Assembly: GCF_039545135.1 (NCBI RefSeq) | Contig: NZ_BAABRU010000001.1 | Coordinates: 372,001 to 436,000, forward strand | Direction of reading: 5' to 3' | From: Herpetosiphon gulosus | Lineage (GTDB): Bacteria; Chloroflexota; Chloroflexia; Chloroflexales; Herpetosiphonaceae | Length of the DNA stretch: 64,000 nt | Shown here: positions 52,715 through 62,200 of the stretch, piece after piece | Position numbering within the stretch: position 1 is the first letter of the stretch | Layout of the letters: each line of letters opens with the position of its first letter | The notes under the pieces: model-generated | The model's input: the letters and a program-made list of their open reading frames with translations, nothing else | The model's database searches: none | What the model was told of the DNA's origin: nothing | Position numbers and translations under genes: made by a program

Positions 52715-54219
52715 TGCTTGCACGTTGGCGTTGGCATCCCCTCACAACGTTTGGGCTGAGTGGCCTCACGGCCTTGGCAATTGTGGCGCTTTATCGACCC
52801 AAACGCTTTGTGCCCTTGATTGGCATTGATGAGGCCGCTGCCCATAATTTACTGTTTGCGCTGGCGCTGTTGGCCCTGTTGGCCGCGCTTGTTTGGCTAC
52901 GCCCTGAAATTGGTTTGGCGGGTGTGGCAGCGACAATTCCGTTTAACTATCGCTCACGCGGCTTTTGGGATAGCAACTATCCTTTGATTGACGGTAAATA
53001 TTTCCCGCTGCATGAGCTATTGCTACTGGTCGTCTTGGGCGTTACCGCGCTCGATTGTGGTTGGCGCTTGATTCAACGCCAAAGCGCATGGCAAGCGTGG
53101 TGGCGTGAACATTGGCGCATGCTGCTTTTACCCTTGGCTTGGCTGCTCATTGCTACCTTTGCTGCCACCTTGGCCGTACCCGAAGGCCAAGCCGAGGCAT
53201 GGCGTGAATGGCGTTGGATGATTACTGAGCCATTGTTGCTATATGGCTTGATTCTGTATTGGCAACCACGTTACCCAGTGCGGCGTTGGCTACTTTGGGG
53301 CTTGCTGGCTGGCAGCGCAATTGTGGCGATCATTGGCATTTTGCAATGGCGCGACCTCGATTGGACTCCGATTGATGGTACGGGCATGTGTTTTAGTGAT
53401 TTGATTGTTGATTCAGGCGGTACAAAACGCACCTCATCGGTCTACTGCCACCCCAATAATTTGGCCTTGTGGATGGATCGCGCCAGTATGTTGGCGGTTG
53501 TAGCAACTGGTTGGGCGATCTGGCAATGGTGGCACAACCGCACCTGGCAACATGCGGCATGGTCGTTGCTGTATTTTGGGGCTAGCAGCTTGTTGCTGCT
53601 CAGTTTGATGCTGACCTATTCCAAGGGGGCGCGATTTGCCGTGGCCTTGGTATTGATTGGCCTGAGCTGTTTGCCGCGCCGCTGGTGGCTACCGCTGCTT
53701 ACCAGTGTTGTACTTGGTGGGTTGTTGCTCTATTCATCGTTGAGTGGCCCTGAGCGCTTGAACGTGACTGGCGATTCGAGTTCAGCACGCTTGAGCATTT
53801 GGCGCTCAGCGACAGCGATGATTATTGATCATCCGATTGTAGGCATTGGGCTTGATCAATTTTATTTTTATTTCAACCCCCAATTCAATCGTGGCTATAT
53901 TGAGCCAAGCCTTGCCGCCGACCCTGCCGAGCGTAACACCGCCCATCCGCATAATTTGCTGCTCGATTTGTGGTTGCGGGTCGGAATTGTGGGAGTAGTT
54001 ATTTTTGCAGCATTGGCGTGGCGTAGCCTGCGGCGCACATGGCAACTCTGGCATAGCGAGCAGCCTGAACGCTGGTTGGCCTTAGCGGCTTTGGCGGCCT
54101 TGATGGCAGGTTGGTTGCATGGTGGCGTTGATCAAGGCTATTTCTCCAGCGATCTGGCCATGGTGACATGGTTAACCCTAGGGATGATCGATAGTTTCAC
54201 CCTCAAGGGCCAAAATTGA
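52711..54219 (+). CDS. O-antigen ligase / polysaccharide polymerase-like membrane protein
   Basis: A 502-residue protein with about 11 transmembrane helices and the Wzy_C region. A long external loop follows SLMLTYSKGARFAVALVLIG, containing HPHNLLLDLWLRVGIVG, the His-containing signature of O-antigen ligase (WaaL/Wzy) proteins; IGIGLDQFYFYFNP precedes it. The ATG at 52711 overlaps the TGA of the glycosidase gene (ATGA), so the two are coupled and probably act on the same glycan. Whether it ligates or polymerises cannot be told from sequence. Earlier in-frame starts would overlap the glycosidase extensively. Confidence 0.8.
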   Translation: MMLARWRWHPLTTFGLSGLTALAIVALYRPKRFVPLIGIDEAAAHNLLFALALLALLAALVWLRPEIGLAGVAATIPFNYRSRGFWDSNYPLIDGKYFPLHELLLLVVLGVTALDCGWRLIQRQSAWQAWWREHWRMLLLPLAWLLIATFAATLAVPEGQAEAWREWRWMITEPLLLYGLILYWQPRYPVRRWLLWGLLAGSAIVAIIGILQWRDLDWTPIDGTGMCFSDLIVDSGGTKRTSSVYCHPNNLALWMDRASMLAVVATGWAIWQWWHNRTWQHAAWSLLYFGASSLLLLSLMLTYSKGARFAVALVLIGLSCLPRRWWLPLLTSVVLGGLLLYSSLSGPERLNVTGDSSSARLSIWRSATAMIIDHPIVGIGLDQFYFYFNPQFNRGYIEPSLAADPAERNTAHPHNLLLDLWLRVGIVGVVIFAALAWRSLRRTWQLWHSEQPERWLALAALAALMAGWLHGGVDQGYFSSDLAMVTWLTLGMIDSFTLKGQN

Positions 54220-54232
54220 CTGAAAATAGCAG

Positions 54233-54260
54233 AATAGTCCTATTGAAAAATGGGACTATT
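54233..54260 (+). terminator. Hairpin after the ligase-like gene
   Basis: AATAGTCC / GGACTATT with a 12-base loop. It overlaps the promoter region that follows. Confidence 0.55.
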
Positions 54261-54270
54261 GCGCTATAGT
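54243..54270 (+). promoter_or_regulatory. Promoter of the 129-residue protein gene
   Basis: TTGAAA at 54243-54248, a 16-base spacer and TATAGT at 54265-54270. Confidence 0.6.
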
Positions 54271-54378
54271 CTCTAATTAATGGTTTTTAATATTTTGCTC
54301 TAACGTTGCTTGAACTTGCAACGCCGATCTTTCATCGTAATCTCAAGTAGCAAGCGCACTGATTTAGGAGGCGTTCTC

Positions 54379-54768
54379 GTGACAGCTACTAGCACTGATA
54401 TTTATAGTGTCGTTCGTGAGACACTCCGCGCCAATTCGTTGCACAATGCTGGCACATTGCCCCCACCACGTCTCCACACAATTGCCATGCAAATTGGCCA
54501 ATTTTTGCTCGCTGAGCAACCAACATCGGCGACGCTGATGGGACGGATGCTGTTTCAACAAGGCATTGGCTTGAAAAGCCTTTTAGCGGTTGTTGGCGCA
54601 GTTCAGGCCGATTATTTGCGCCATGGCGAACAATTACGGGCGATCGAGAGTTACGAATTACTCAAAGTGGTGATCGAAAGCTTTGTTGAACACCAAATTG
54701 CCCATGTGCGTTCAGAACATGATCGTTTTCGCCAAACCGTGGAATTGTTACAACGCTCGCTAGGCTAA
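54379..54768 (+). CDS. Small helical protein, unknown
   Basis: A 129-residue protein from GTG 54379, set by GGAGG at 54367-54371. It is predicted all-helical, with no signal or membrane segment. Conserved-looking stretches are LHTIAMQIGQFLLAEQPTS, GIGLKSLLAVVGAVQADYLR and LLKVVIESFVEHQIAHVRSE. The shape recalls the helical N-terminal domains of stress-signalling proteins (RsbR type) but I cannot prove this. The gene ends 28 bases before the methyltransferase gene on the same strand, suggesting a two-gene unit. Confidence 0.6.
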   Translation: MTATSTDIYSVVRETLRANSLHNAGTLPPPRLHTIAMQIGQFLLAEQPTSATLMGRMLFQQGIGLKSLLAVVGAVQADYLRHGEQLRAIESYELLKVVIESFVEHQIAHVRSEHDRFRQTVELLQRSLG

Positions 54769-54796
54769 ATGTTGTTTGCAGTGAGGAGTGCTCGCC

Positions 54797-55576
54797 GTGG
54801 AATTTGATCCATCGCAGCCCAATGCTGGGCGAATTTACGATTATTTGTTGGGTGGTAGCCACAATTTTGCTGTTGATCGCATGGCGGCTGAACGTTTGGT
54901 GCAGATGATTCCAACAATTGAAAATGGCGCACGCCTAAATCGTTGGTTTTTGGATATTGCGGTCAATCGTTTGGCTGATTTGGGTTTTAATCGCTATCTC
55001 GATTTGGCCAGTGGCCTGCCGACCCAAGGCTATATTCACGAAATTCGCCCCGATGCCTTGGTGCTGTACAACGATTATGATCAAGCAACTGTGGCCTATG
55101 CCCGCGAAATTATCGGCAACAATCCCCGCGTCATCTATCATCAAGCCAATATTGCTGAACTTGACAGTATTTTGGCGCAAGCAGATCAACATTTTGCTGG
55201 CGAACGCAAGCTGGCAATTTGTATGATTGGGGTCTCCTATTTCTTAGATAATCATGTGTTGCAGCAAACCTTGCAACGTTTGTACGAATGGTGTAGCCCA
55301 GGCTCGCAAATCTCCATCTCGTGGATTGCCCTGCCCGAAGATCCCAATCCCCAACTGCAAGAGTTGCTAGCACGTTATCGCGCAATGGGCAGTCCAATTT
55401 ATGCTCGGACTGTCGAGCAAATCAAGCAATTTATCGAGCCATGGACGTTGCTCGAACCTGGTTTTCAGCGGCTCTCTGAATGGAATGAGATTGATGGCAC
55501 ATGGGTGATTGAAGGTGATCGCCAAGCGGGCGATGAGCAAAGCGATATGTATGGCACATTTATGATTAAAGGCTAA
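54797..55576 (+). CDS. SAM-dependent methyltransferase, Methyltransf_19 (DUF574) family
   Basis: A 259-residue protein. FDPSQPNAGRIYDYLLGGSH is the N-terminal hallmark of this family (usually N-x-A-R-x-Y-D-Y-x-L-G-G-x-x-N), abundant in actinobacteria. The nucleotide-binding strand YLDLASGLPTQG and VLYNDYDQATVAYAREII form the SAM pocket. GAGGAG at 54783-54788, 8 bases before GTG 54797, fixes the start; GTG 54788 overlaps the binding site. The methyl acceptor is unknown in this family. Repeat R10 follows. Confidence 0.82.
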   Translation: MEFDPSQPNAGRIYDYLLGGSHNFAVDRMAAERLVQMIPTIENGARLNRWFLDIAVNRLADLGFNRYLDLASGLPTQGYIHEIRPDALVLYNDYDQATVAYAREIIGNNPRVIYHQANIAELDSILAQADQHFAGERKLAICMIGVSYFLDNHVLQQTLQRLYEWCSPGSQISISWIALPEDPNPQLQELLARYRAMGSPIYARTVEQIKQFIEPWTLLEPGFQRLSEWNEIDGTWVIEGDRQAGDEQSDMYGTFMIKG

Positions 55577-55796
55577 GGATCAGGAATTTTTTAACCACGA
55601 AGAACACGAATGATAAGAGGGCTGGGATCAGGAGTCAGAACATGCAATCCAAAACGATTGTCCTATGGTCTGTCCCCTGACCCCTAGCCCCTGACCCCTA
55701 GCCCCTGACCCCTATCACCCTCTGCGCCTCTGCATTAACCCCTGACCCCTAACATCTAGCCCCTGATCCCTCGTTTGACTTCTGCCTTTTGAGTTT
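55577..55796. repeat. Compound intergenic repeat R10
   Basis: CACGAAGAACACGAA, then an array of CCCCTGA-CCCCTAG heptads (55674-55712), CTCTGCGCCTCTGCATTAA, more CCCCTGA-type heptads, and finally GACTTCTGCCTTTTGAG. The modules are in reverse orientation and order relative to R3/R5/R9. No gene is seen. Confidence 0.82.
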
Positions 55797-56489
55797 TATT
55801 GGCTTCGTCGCCAACCGATCAATGCGCCAACTCCGGCTAAAACTCCAATGCCAACCAGAATCCAAATCATGCTGCTCGATTGACTAGCCGGTGGCTCAGT
55901 TGTTTGCGGTGGATTGACGACAGGGACGGCATCAAGCGTTGCGGTCGGCATGAGCATGGGCGCGTTAGGTTCAGCGGTTTGACCTGTTGGTAATAGCGTA
56001 ACCGTGGCCGAACTTGCCATACTATAATTGGTTAGCGTGCTGATTAGATCAACCAGTGGCAGGGTTTGGGGTTGATTCTGCTCAGTATAATGCACCTGAT
56101 CTTGTTCAACCTTGAGTGCTCCATCAGTAACAAAGCCAAGCGTTTTCCAAACAGCTGGGCCATGAACATGGTTTGGGACTAAAAATAAGACCCATTTGCT
56201 ACCTTCAGCAAAGCGATTACCAACGCCAAGGTGGGGCTTACATGATTCGTTAAAACCCATCATATGGTTGATACAGCGATCAAAGGTTCGTTCGAAACCG
56301 AACCTTTGATCGCTGTATCAACCGTAAAAAAACCTGATCGTTGTCAATTTTGCTGACTGTAGCAACGACCACCAGATCAGCTTTTTGAGTTAGGTCGTCA
56401 AATGTAGGTTCAGCTATTGAACAGGCAGCAGCCGGAGTTGTGGGCAGCAGCACAATTAATATGATCAAACATCCCCAAATCCAACGCAT
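55796..56489 (-). pseudogene. Broken copy of a secreted NTR/TIMP-like membrane protein
   Basis: The minus-strand sequence starts with a good binding site (AAGGAGG) and signal MRWIWGCLIILIVLLPTTPA, then ACSIAEPTFDDLTQKADLVVV. The frame is lost at a T-run near 56324-56330 (F-T-V-D-T-A-I-K-G-S continues in another frame) and changes again inside a perfect 25-base inverted repeat (56266-56323). From about 56262 the third frame (MMGFNESCKPHLG, RFAEGSKWVLFLVP) runs to the membrane anchor and stop at 55796. The intact paralogue at 56529-57263 shows the expected continuous protein. Two frame changes make this a pseudogene unless recoded. Confidence 0.8.
56266..56323. repeat. Perfect 25-base inverted repeat inside the pseudogene
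   Basis: Arms 56266-56290 and 56299-56323 (start GGTTGATACAGCG) are exact reverse complements around the 8-base centre TTCGAAAC. One arm probably replaced original coding sequence by template switching. Confidence 0.92.
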
Positions 56490-56528
56490 GTTAACCTCCT
56501 TACAATCACTATCTCACAGATATACTGA

Positions 56529-57263
56529 TTACTGTTTAGCACTACGGCTACGTTGCCAGCCAATTAATGCGCCGATGGCGGCAACTACACCTACCCCGAC
56601 CAAAACCCACGGCAACCAGCTTGGAGCAGCAGAAGTTGGTGCAATAGTTGGTGCAACATCGACTTGGGCAACGGGGTTGGCATTCGGATCGGTATCGATC
56701 AATTCGGGGGCTGGGGCAGGCAAAATTTGTGGCTCAACTGCTGGTGCTGCTGCGCCGCCAGGCAGCGGATCAACCAATTCATTTGGATTTAGGCTGGCAT
56801 AATTGCTCAAGGTTTCAACCATATCAGGTAATGGAATTTGCTGTGGCGTGCCTTGTTCGGTATAGCTGACTTGATCTTGCTCAACTTTGAGTGCCCCATA
56901 ATCGCCGAAGCTAGCAGTTTGCCAAGTGATATCAGGGTCGAGGGTGGTTGGCACAAGGAATAAGACCCAGCGGCTGCCCTCAGCAAAGCGCTCGCCATCG
57001 CCGAGGCTTGGCTGACAATCGGCTCCATTGTTAATTTGATGGTTCAGCACATCAAGATCATTTTGTGGCAAGCTCCCCTTGATTGGAGCCTCGACGCTAA
57101 ATGTTGCTTGGCTGCCTTCAATCTTGGTAACGGTGGCGACAACCACTAGTTCGGATTGCTGGGTTACGCTATCGAGGGTTGGTTCCATCATTTTACAGGC
57201 AGCGGCTGGCGAGATTTGCCAGAGGGCTAAACAGGCGGCGAAAAAACCAAACATCCAACGCAT
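56529..57263 (-). CDS. Secreted, membrane-anchored NTR/TIMP-like protein
   Basis: A 244-residue protein. Signal peptide (WMFGFFAACLALWQISPAAA), then mature CKMMEPTLDSVTQQSELVVV. A Cys right after the signal followed by a strand 'adLVVVATV' resembles the netrin/TIMP-like (NTR) domain of bacterial surface proteins. ERFAEGSRWVLFLVPT is a second conserved block, followed by a strand ALKVEQDQVSYTEQG. A Pro/Ala-rich stalk (about 160-210) leads to a C-terminal membrane anchor ending GALIGWQRSRSAKQ. GGAG 6 bases before ATG 57263 sets the start. It is a tandem paralogue of the broken copy downstream. Function unknown. Confidence 0.75.
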   Translation of the reverse strand: MRWMFGFFAACLALWQISPAAACKMMEPTLDSVTQQSELVVVATVTKIEGSQATFSVEAPIKGSLPQNDLDVLNHQINNGADCQPSLGDGERFAEGSRWVLFLVPTTLDPDITWQTASFGDYGALKVEQDQVSYTEQGTPQQIPLPDMVETLSNYASLNPNELVDPLPGGAAAPAVEPQILPAPAPELIDTDPNANPVAQVDVAPTIAPTSAAPSWLPWVLVGVGVVAAIGALIGWQRSRSAKQ

Positions 57264-57370
57264 GACACACTCCATTTGAATAAAATTAGCTTAATTTGTT
57301 GCATAGTAAAGGTTTGATTAAAGTCATAACGTTGGCTGGGCCTGAGAAGTTCCTTGGTGCTCGGGCGATT

Positions 57371-57626
57371 GGCATGCCCTCACCCCCTGCCCCCTTTCTT
57401 ACAAGGGTAGGTTTTTAACAATAATTTGGATGGGACTTACCGTCGATGTTCATGCCCTCACCCCCGCTCCCGCACGCGAGTCGAGGGGGAATAAGCGTGG
57501 AACTCCCCTTGCCCGCCGCAGTGGGAGAGGGGTTGGGGGTGAGGGGGCGTTACAGTCTGATTATTCGCTAGTCGGGGGTGAGAGGCTGGGCGCGAATCGT
57601 GGGAGAGGGGTCAAGGGTGAGGGAAT
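57371..57626. repeat. CCCTCACCCC-type inverted intergenic element R11
   Basis: Repeated CCCTCACCCCC blocks (57380, 57456) face GGTGAGGG blocks (57537, 57575, 57618), with GGGAGAGGGG units between (57528, 57603). This is the type of CCCTCACCCC...GGAGAGGG element seen dispersed in many GC-rich genomes and differs from the heptad modules elsewhere here. No gene is seen. Confidence 0.7.
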
Positions 57627-57715
57627 ATCAACTTGGATGAGTGGTCGCAAGCGTTGCGGCATGTGGTATCATTCATGCTAGATAAATCGCGCAGTGCTAC
57701 TTTTGGAGGCAACCC

Positions 57716-58441
57716 GTGGTGGCGTTTCATGGCTTCTCAACTGAGAATCTCGTGCCGCTACCGGCAGAATTCTTTAGCGATGTTCTCCCTTCAATCAGCA
57801 ATTTGGCTGAACTCAAAGTAACCCTGCATGTCTTTTGGTTGGTCAGCCAGCAGCGTGGCCGCGCCAAACGCGTTTCATGGGATGCCCTGAGCAGCGACAG
57901 TGCCTTGGCTCAATCGTTGCGGGCTGTTTCGCAATTGCGCCCAACCAGCGACGTGTTAGAAGAAGCCTTGGGTTTGGCGGTTGAACGAGGCACATTACTG
58001 CACTTAATCAGCCCTGAGCCTGGCCGCGTGGTCAGTTGGTATTTGGTCAATACCCAAGCCAATCGGCATTGGGTTGAGCGCCAAGCGGGCCAGCGTGTGC
58101 TTGCGCCAGAAGCTAGCCCAGCAGCCCTGCCAACCATTTTTGGGCTTTACGAACAAAATATTGGCCTGCTAACGCCGCTGCTGATCGAGCAATTGCACGA
58201 GGCCAGCGCTAAATATCCCGCTGTATGGCTCGAAGAAGCCATCGCCAAAGCGGTTGAGGCCAATGTGCGCAATTGGCGCTACATTCGGCGCATTCTAGAA
58301 CGGTGGGAAACCGATGGAAAAGAATCTACGTCGCATCGATCCGAGCAGCTTTTCGATCTCAGCAAATATACCACGGGCAAATATGCCGCCTTCTTCGGAA
58401 GAAGCGGCGATTCCGATGGAGGAGATTTGTCCGATTTGTAA
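57716..58441 (+). CDS. DnaD-domain replication initiation-like protein
   Basis: A 241-residue protein. Residues 1-130 form a winged-helix-like N-terminal part (FFSDVLPSISNLAELKVTLH). Residues 137-200 (FGLYEQNIGLLTPLLIEQL, then WLEEAIAKAVEANVRNWRYI) match the DnaD/DnaB_2 domain, which helps DnaA and the helicase loader act in Gram-positive replication initiation. GGAGG at 57705-57709 supports GTG 57716. Its 3' end overlaps the DnaC-like gene. The pair probably works in helicase loading or replication restart. Confidence 0.8.
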   Translation: MVAFHGFSTENLVPLPAEFFSDVLPSISNLAELKVTLHVFWLVSQQRGRAKRVSWDALSSDSALAQSLRAVSQLRPTSDVLEEALGLAVERGTLLHLISPEPGRVVSWYLVNTQANRHWVERQAGQRVLAPEASPAALPTIFGLYEQNIGLLTPLLIEQLHEASAKYPAVWLEEAIAKAVEANVRNWRYIRRILERWETDGKESTSHRSEQLFDLSKYTTGKYAAFFGRSGDSDGGDLSDL

Positions 58442-59117
58442 GGGTGCTGGCTATTTCTGCATGGATGTGCCGATCAGCGACCCCAACTTTGGCCATTTGA
58501 TTACCTGCCAATGTAAACTCGCCGAAAAAGAAGGCCGCCAACGTGATAAACTATGGCAACAAAGTAATTTGCAGGCCTTTGAAACTAAAAACTTTGATAC
58601 CTTTAACACACATGTGGTTGGGGTTAGCGAGGCTTTTACCCGAGCCAAGGCCTTTGCCCAAGCGCCCAAGGGTTGGCTATTTCTATATGGAACCTATGGC
58701 TGTGGCAAGACCCATCTAGCAGCCTCGATTGCCAATGAAGCAGTGCGCCGCGAGTATCAAACGATTTTTATGGTTGTACCGGATTTGCTGGATTATTTGC
58801 GCTCGACCTTTGGCCCAAACTCCGAGGTGGCCTACGATGAGCGCTTTGAGAAAATTCGCAATATTCAGCTTTTAGTGCTCGACGATTTGGGCACCGAAAG
58901 TTCAACTGGTTGGGCTCGCGAAAAGCTGTTCCAAATTATCAATCACCGTTATAATCATCGCTTACCAACCGTCATTACATCAAATGCCGATTTAGATAAA
59001 TTCGATCCACGGGTCGCATCACGTTTGTCTGATGCAGATATTTGTAGTCAGGTGCTGATCAAAGCAACTGATTACCGACAAACAACAACACGTAACAATA
59101 ACATTCGATACAAGTAA
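58314..59117 (+). CDS. dnaC: DnaC/DnaI-like helicase loader ATPase
   Basis: A 267-residue AAA+ ATPase (start at ATG 58314). The N-terminus has a zinc-binding motif (CPICKGAGYFC and CQC, about residues 39-67) as in DnaI-type loaders. Walker A is GTYGCGKTHLAASIA, Walker B LLVLDDLGTES, and VITSNADL followed by RVASRLSDADIC gives sensor I and the arginine finger. It would load the replicative helicase with the DnaD-like partner. With ATG 58314 it overlaps the upstream gene by 128 bases; ATG 58383 or 58416 would shorten this but have weaker or no binding sites. The C-terminus is slightly longer than the core. Confidence 0.87.
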   Translation: MEKNLRRIDPSSFSISANIPRANMPPSSEEAAIPMEEICPICKGAGYFCMDVPISDPNFGHLITCQCKLAEKEGRQRDKLWQQSNLQAFETKNFDTFNTHVVGVSEAFTRAKAFAQAPKGWLFLYGTYGCGKTHLAASIANEAVRREYQTIFMVVPDLLDYLRSTFGPNSEVAYDERFEKIRNIQLLVLDDLGTESSTGWAREKLFQIINHRYNHRLPTVITSNADLDKFDPRVASRLSDADICSQVLIKATDYRQTTTRNNNIRYK

Positions 59118-59220
59118 GATCGCCAACGGGCCGAGTGGCAGTTCATCAGTCCAAGTATGTGGCTGTTGATCTGATACTCATCCAACGAAGTTCTTCATCC
59201 TTGTGTCTGTGGGGGTTCGG

Positions 59221-62200
59221 ATGGCAGGGAACCAAGCAATTTTTGACCGTGCGTTAGAACAATATCAGCTTGCATCACGTGCTGGCGATTGGAACAAGGC
59301 CTTAACCGAAGCTGCTCGGGCCATGACCGAATTTCCGACTCACGAGCAGGCTCGGATTGCTGTCGCCACCGCGTTGTTTCATACCAATAAGCTTCCACAA
59401 GCGCTACAATTGTGGCAGGAGTTGCTCAAACGCAATCCTGATAATCCGATTTTTACTGAATATATTGCCAAGATTTATCGTGCTCAAGGCGATACCGATC
59501 AAGCCATCGAGCTTTTTATGCAGCTGGCTGAGCGCTTGATCGCCCAAAAATTGCCTTTGAAGGCAGTACGAGCCTATCGCGATATTTTGGATATTCACCC
59601 CAGCCACGAAGAAGCCCGTGTGCGTTTAGCGATGGTGCTGGCTGAATCCGGCGATAAACCTGGCGCAATTCGTGAATATTTGCATCTGGGCCAGCAATTT
59701 TATGATGCTGAACAATACGATGCTGCTGATGAAGCCGCTGTCGAAGCCCTCAACGTAGACCCCGCTAGCCTCTCGGCCCAAGAATTTAAGAAGAAAGTCG
59801 ATTTGGCGCGGCAAGCCTTAATTACTGCTGCCACAGGCGATCAATTGCCCGACCAAGGCCGTTTGCAAACCAAAGAACAAATCGAACGTGCAGTCAACGA
59901 GGCGATTGAGTATCAAAATAATGGGTTGTTGGAGCAAGCCGCCCAAATGTATGAACGGGTGGTTGAGGTGCTTCCCGAACGCGCCGACATGCAATATAGC
60001 TTGGGCTTGATTTACGATGAGCTTGAGCGGCATAAAGATGCCTTGCAGGTGCTCGAAATTGCTAGCCATAATGATGAGTATGCGCTCTCGGCTCACTTTG
60101 CAATTGGTACGATCTACCAAAAGCTGGGCCAAATGGAACGCGCTGCCCAAGAGTTCGAGCAAGCGATTCGCTACGTTGATTTGCAATCGATCGGCAAAGA
60201 AGAAGCCAACGATTTGATCGATATGTACGAAGCGACCTCAGCAATCTATCTTGAGCTTGGTGATGTGGCGCGGGCCGCCTCGTTGTATTCAACCTTGGCG
60301 GGCTTTTTGCAGGGCAAGCGTTGGGGCGCGGAACAAGCCGCTCAATATAATACCAAGGCTAAAGAGTTGACCGACCGCAGCATGATGTCGAAATTGCGCA
60401 TGCTTGGTACGGGTATTTTGAATGCGCCGCCACCTGAAGAGGCTGTGCCTGAACCACAGACCGAAACTTGGGGCAAGATGCCCTCGATCACCGATTTCCT
60501 CAGCCCCAAAAGCCGCGTCGAAGCTAGCCCAGTCGATGAGATGGCCAGCCTTGAGGCCTTAATTAGCGGTAATGCTAGCCCAGCGCCCCAAACCATGCTG
60601 ACCGATATTGATCCGCTTGATGTGTTGGCCGCCAATTTGCCACCAGCTGGCGAAGTGCATTTTGCGCCGCTCACGCCGATCGATACCGAAGGGCGCAGCG
60701 AGCGGATTCAACGTTTGGTTGAGGCCAGTGAATCGTTTGCTGAACAAAATTTCTTGTATGCAGCGCTCGATGCCTGCCATGAAATTATTCGTTACGATCT
60801 TGAGTTTTATGCCATCCACTTGCGCATGGCCGAAATTCTCGAACGTTTGGGGCGCATGGATCAAGCCCTCTCCAAACTCAATTTGTTGATCGAAACCTAC
60901 AAAGCACGCGGCGAAACCCACAAGGCAATTGGGGTTTATCACAAACTGATCGATCTCTCGGCGGATAGCACAATCATTCGAGCTGAATTGGCCGAGGTGC
61001 TACGCAAACAAGGTCGTAGCGACGAGGCCGCCGAGCAGTTGGCCTATGTTGCCAACCAACAATTCCGCCAAGGCCAAACCGTCAAAGCTTTGGAGCAATT
61101 TCGCAAGCTGTTGGAATGGGCACCTGATAGTGTCAATTTACGCGCTCAATATGGCCAAGTGCTGCTCAAACTCGAACGCTGGGAAGCAGCCTTGGAAGAA
61201 TTTCGCCGCGTGATTGTGCAAAAGCCCGATGATTTGGTGGTGATGGCCCAAGCCAATATTGCCCTCGCCATGATGGGCGAATTCCCCGATGCGATTTGGG
61301 ATTCAGTCGCCGCCTTGATTCAAAAGCTGGCTAGCAATCCGCAACAACTTAACGATGTGCAAGCCGAATATCGGGCCGTAACTTTGATTACTGATCGGGC
61401 GATTATTCAATTTCTCTTGGGCTTGATTCAGCAATCAACTAAGCAACATCCGGCGGCGATGCATTCGTTCAATCAAGCGCTCGAGTTGCTGGAAATTGAT
61501 GCTGATCCCTTAGTTCCGCCAGTGTTGGTTTATCAAGCAATTGCCGATAGCTACATTGCCGAGGGTAATGCTGCTGGCTCAATCGAACAACTGCGCAAAA
61601 TCGAGGCGATTTTGGTGACTGGTACTGTGCCTGCTATGAGCACCAAGCATGCCTTTGCCCAACCCTTCAACGAGGGCGAGTTGCAACGGCGTTTGGCCGA
61701 AGCCTATGCAGCCAATGAGAATTTCGAAGGGGCGATTCAGGCCTTGCAGCGGGTCAAGCAATTGTTGCCCTACGACCGCCAAGCCTACACCAAATTGGCT
61801 GATATCTACTTCCGCCAAGGCCGCTTGAACGAAGCCTTGACCCAACTTGATGAATTGGCAACCTACTACGAAAGCCAAAGCCAGCTTGACCGTGCCTTGG
61901 AGATTTTGGCCACGGGCTTGCAATTAGCACCCAAGAATATCCCGATCAAATCGCGCCATGCCCAGCTGATGATGCGACGTGGCTATCTTGATGAAGGCTT
62001 GGTGGGCTTGGATGAATTGGCCGAATTGCAGCGTAAACAAGGCTTGGTCAAAGATGCAGTGGCGAGCATTCAGCAAGTTGCCGATGTTTATTGGACTTTG
62101 GGTAAGGTTGATAAGGCTGCCGAAATGTACAACCGAATTGTGCAGATCGCGCCCAACGACACCGAAGCCCGCCAACACTTGGTCAGCTTTAATATTCTCT

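Noticed and set aside
57430..57681. 83-codon frame in the CCCTCACCCC element
   Set aside because: Translated repeat sequence with Gly/Arg low complexity.
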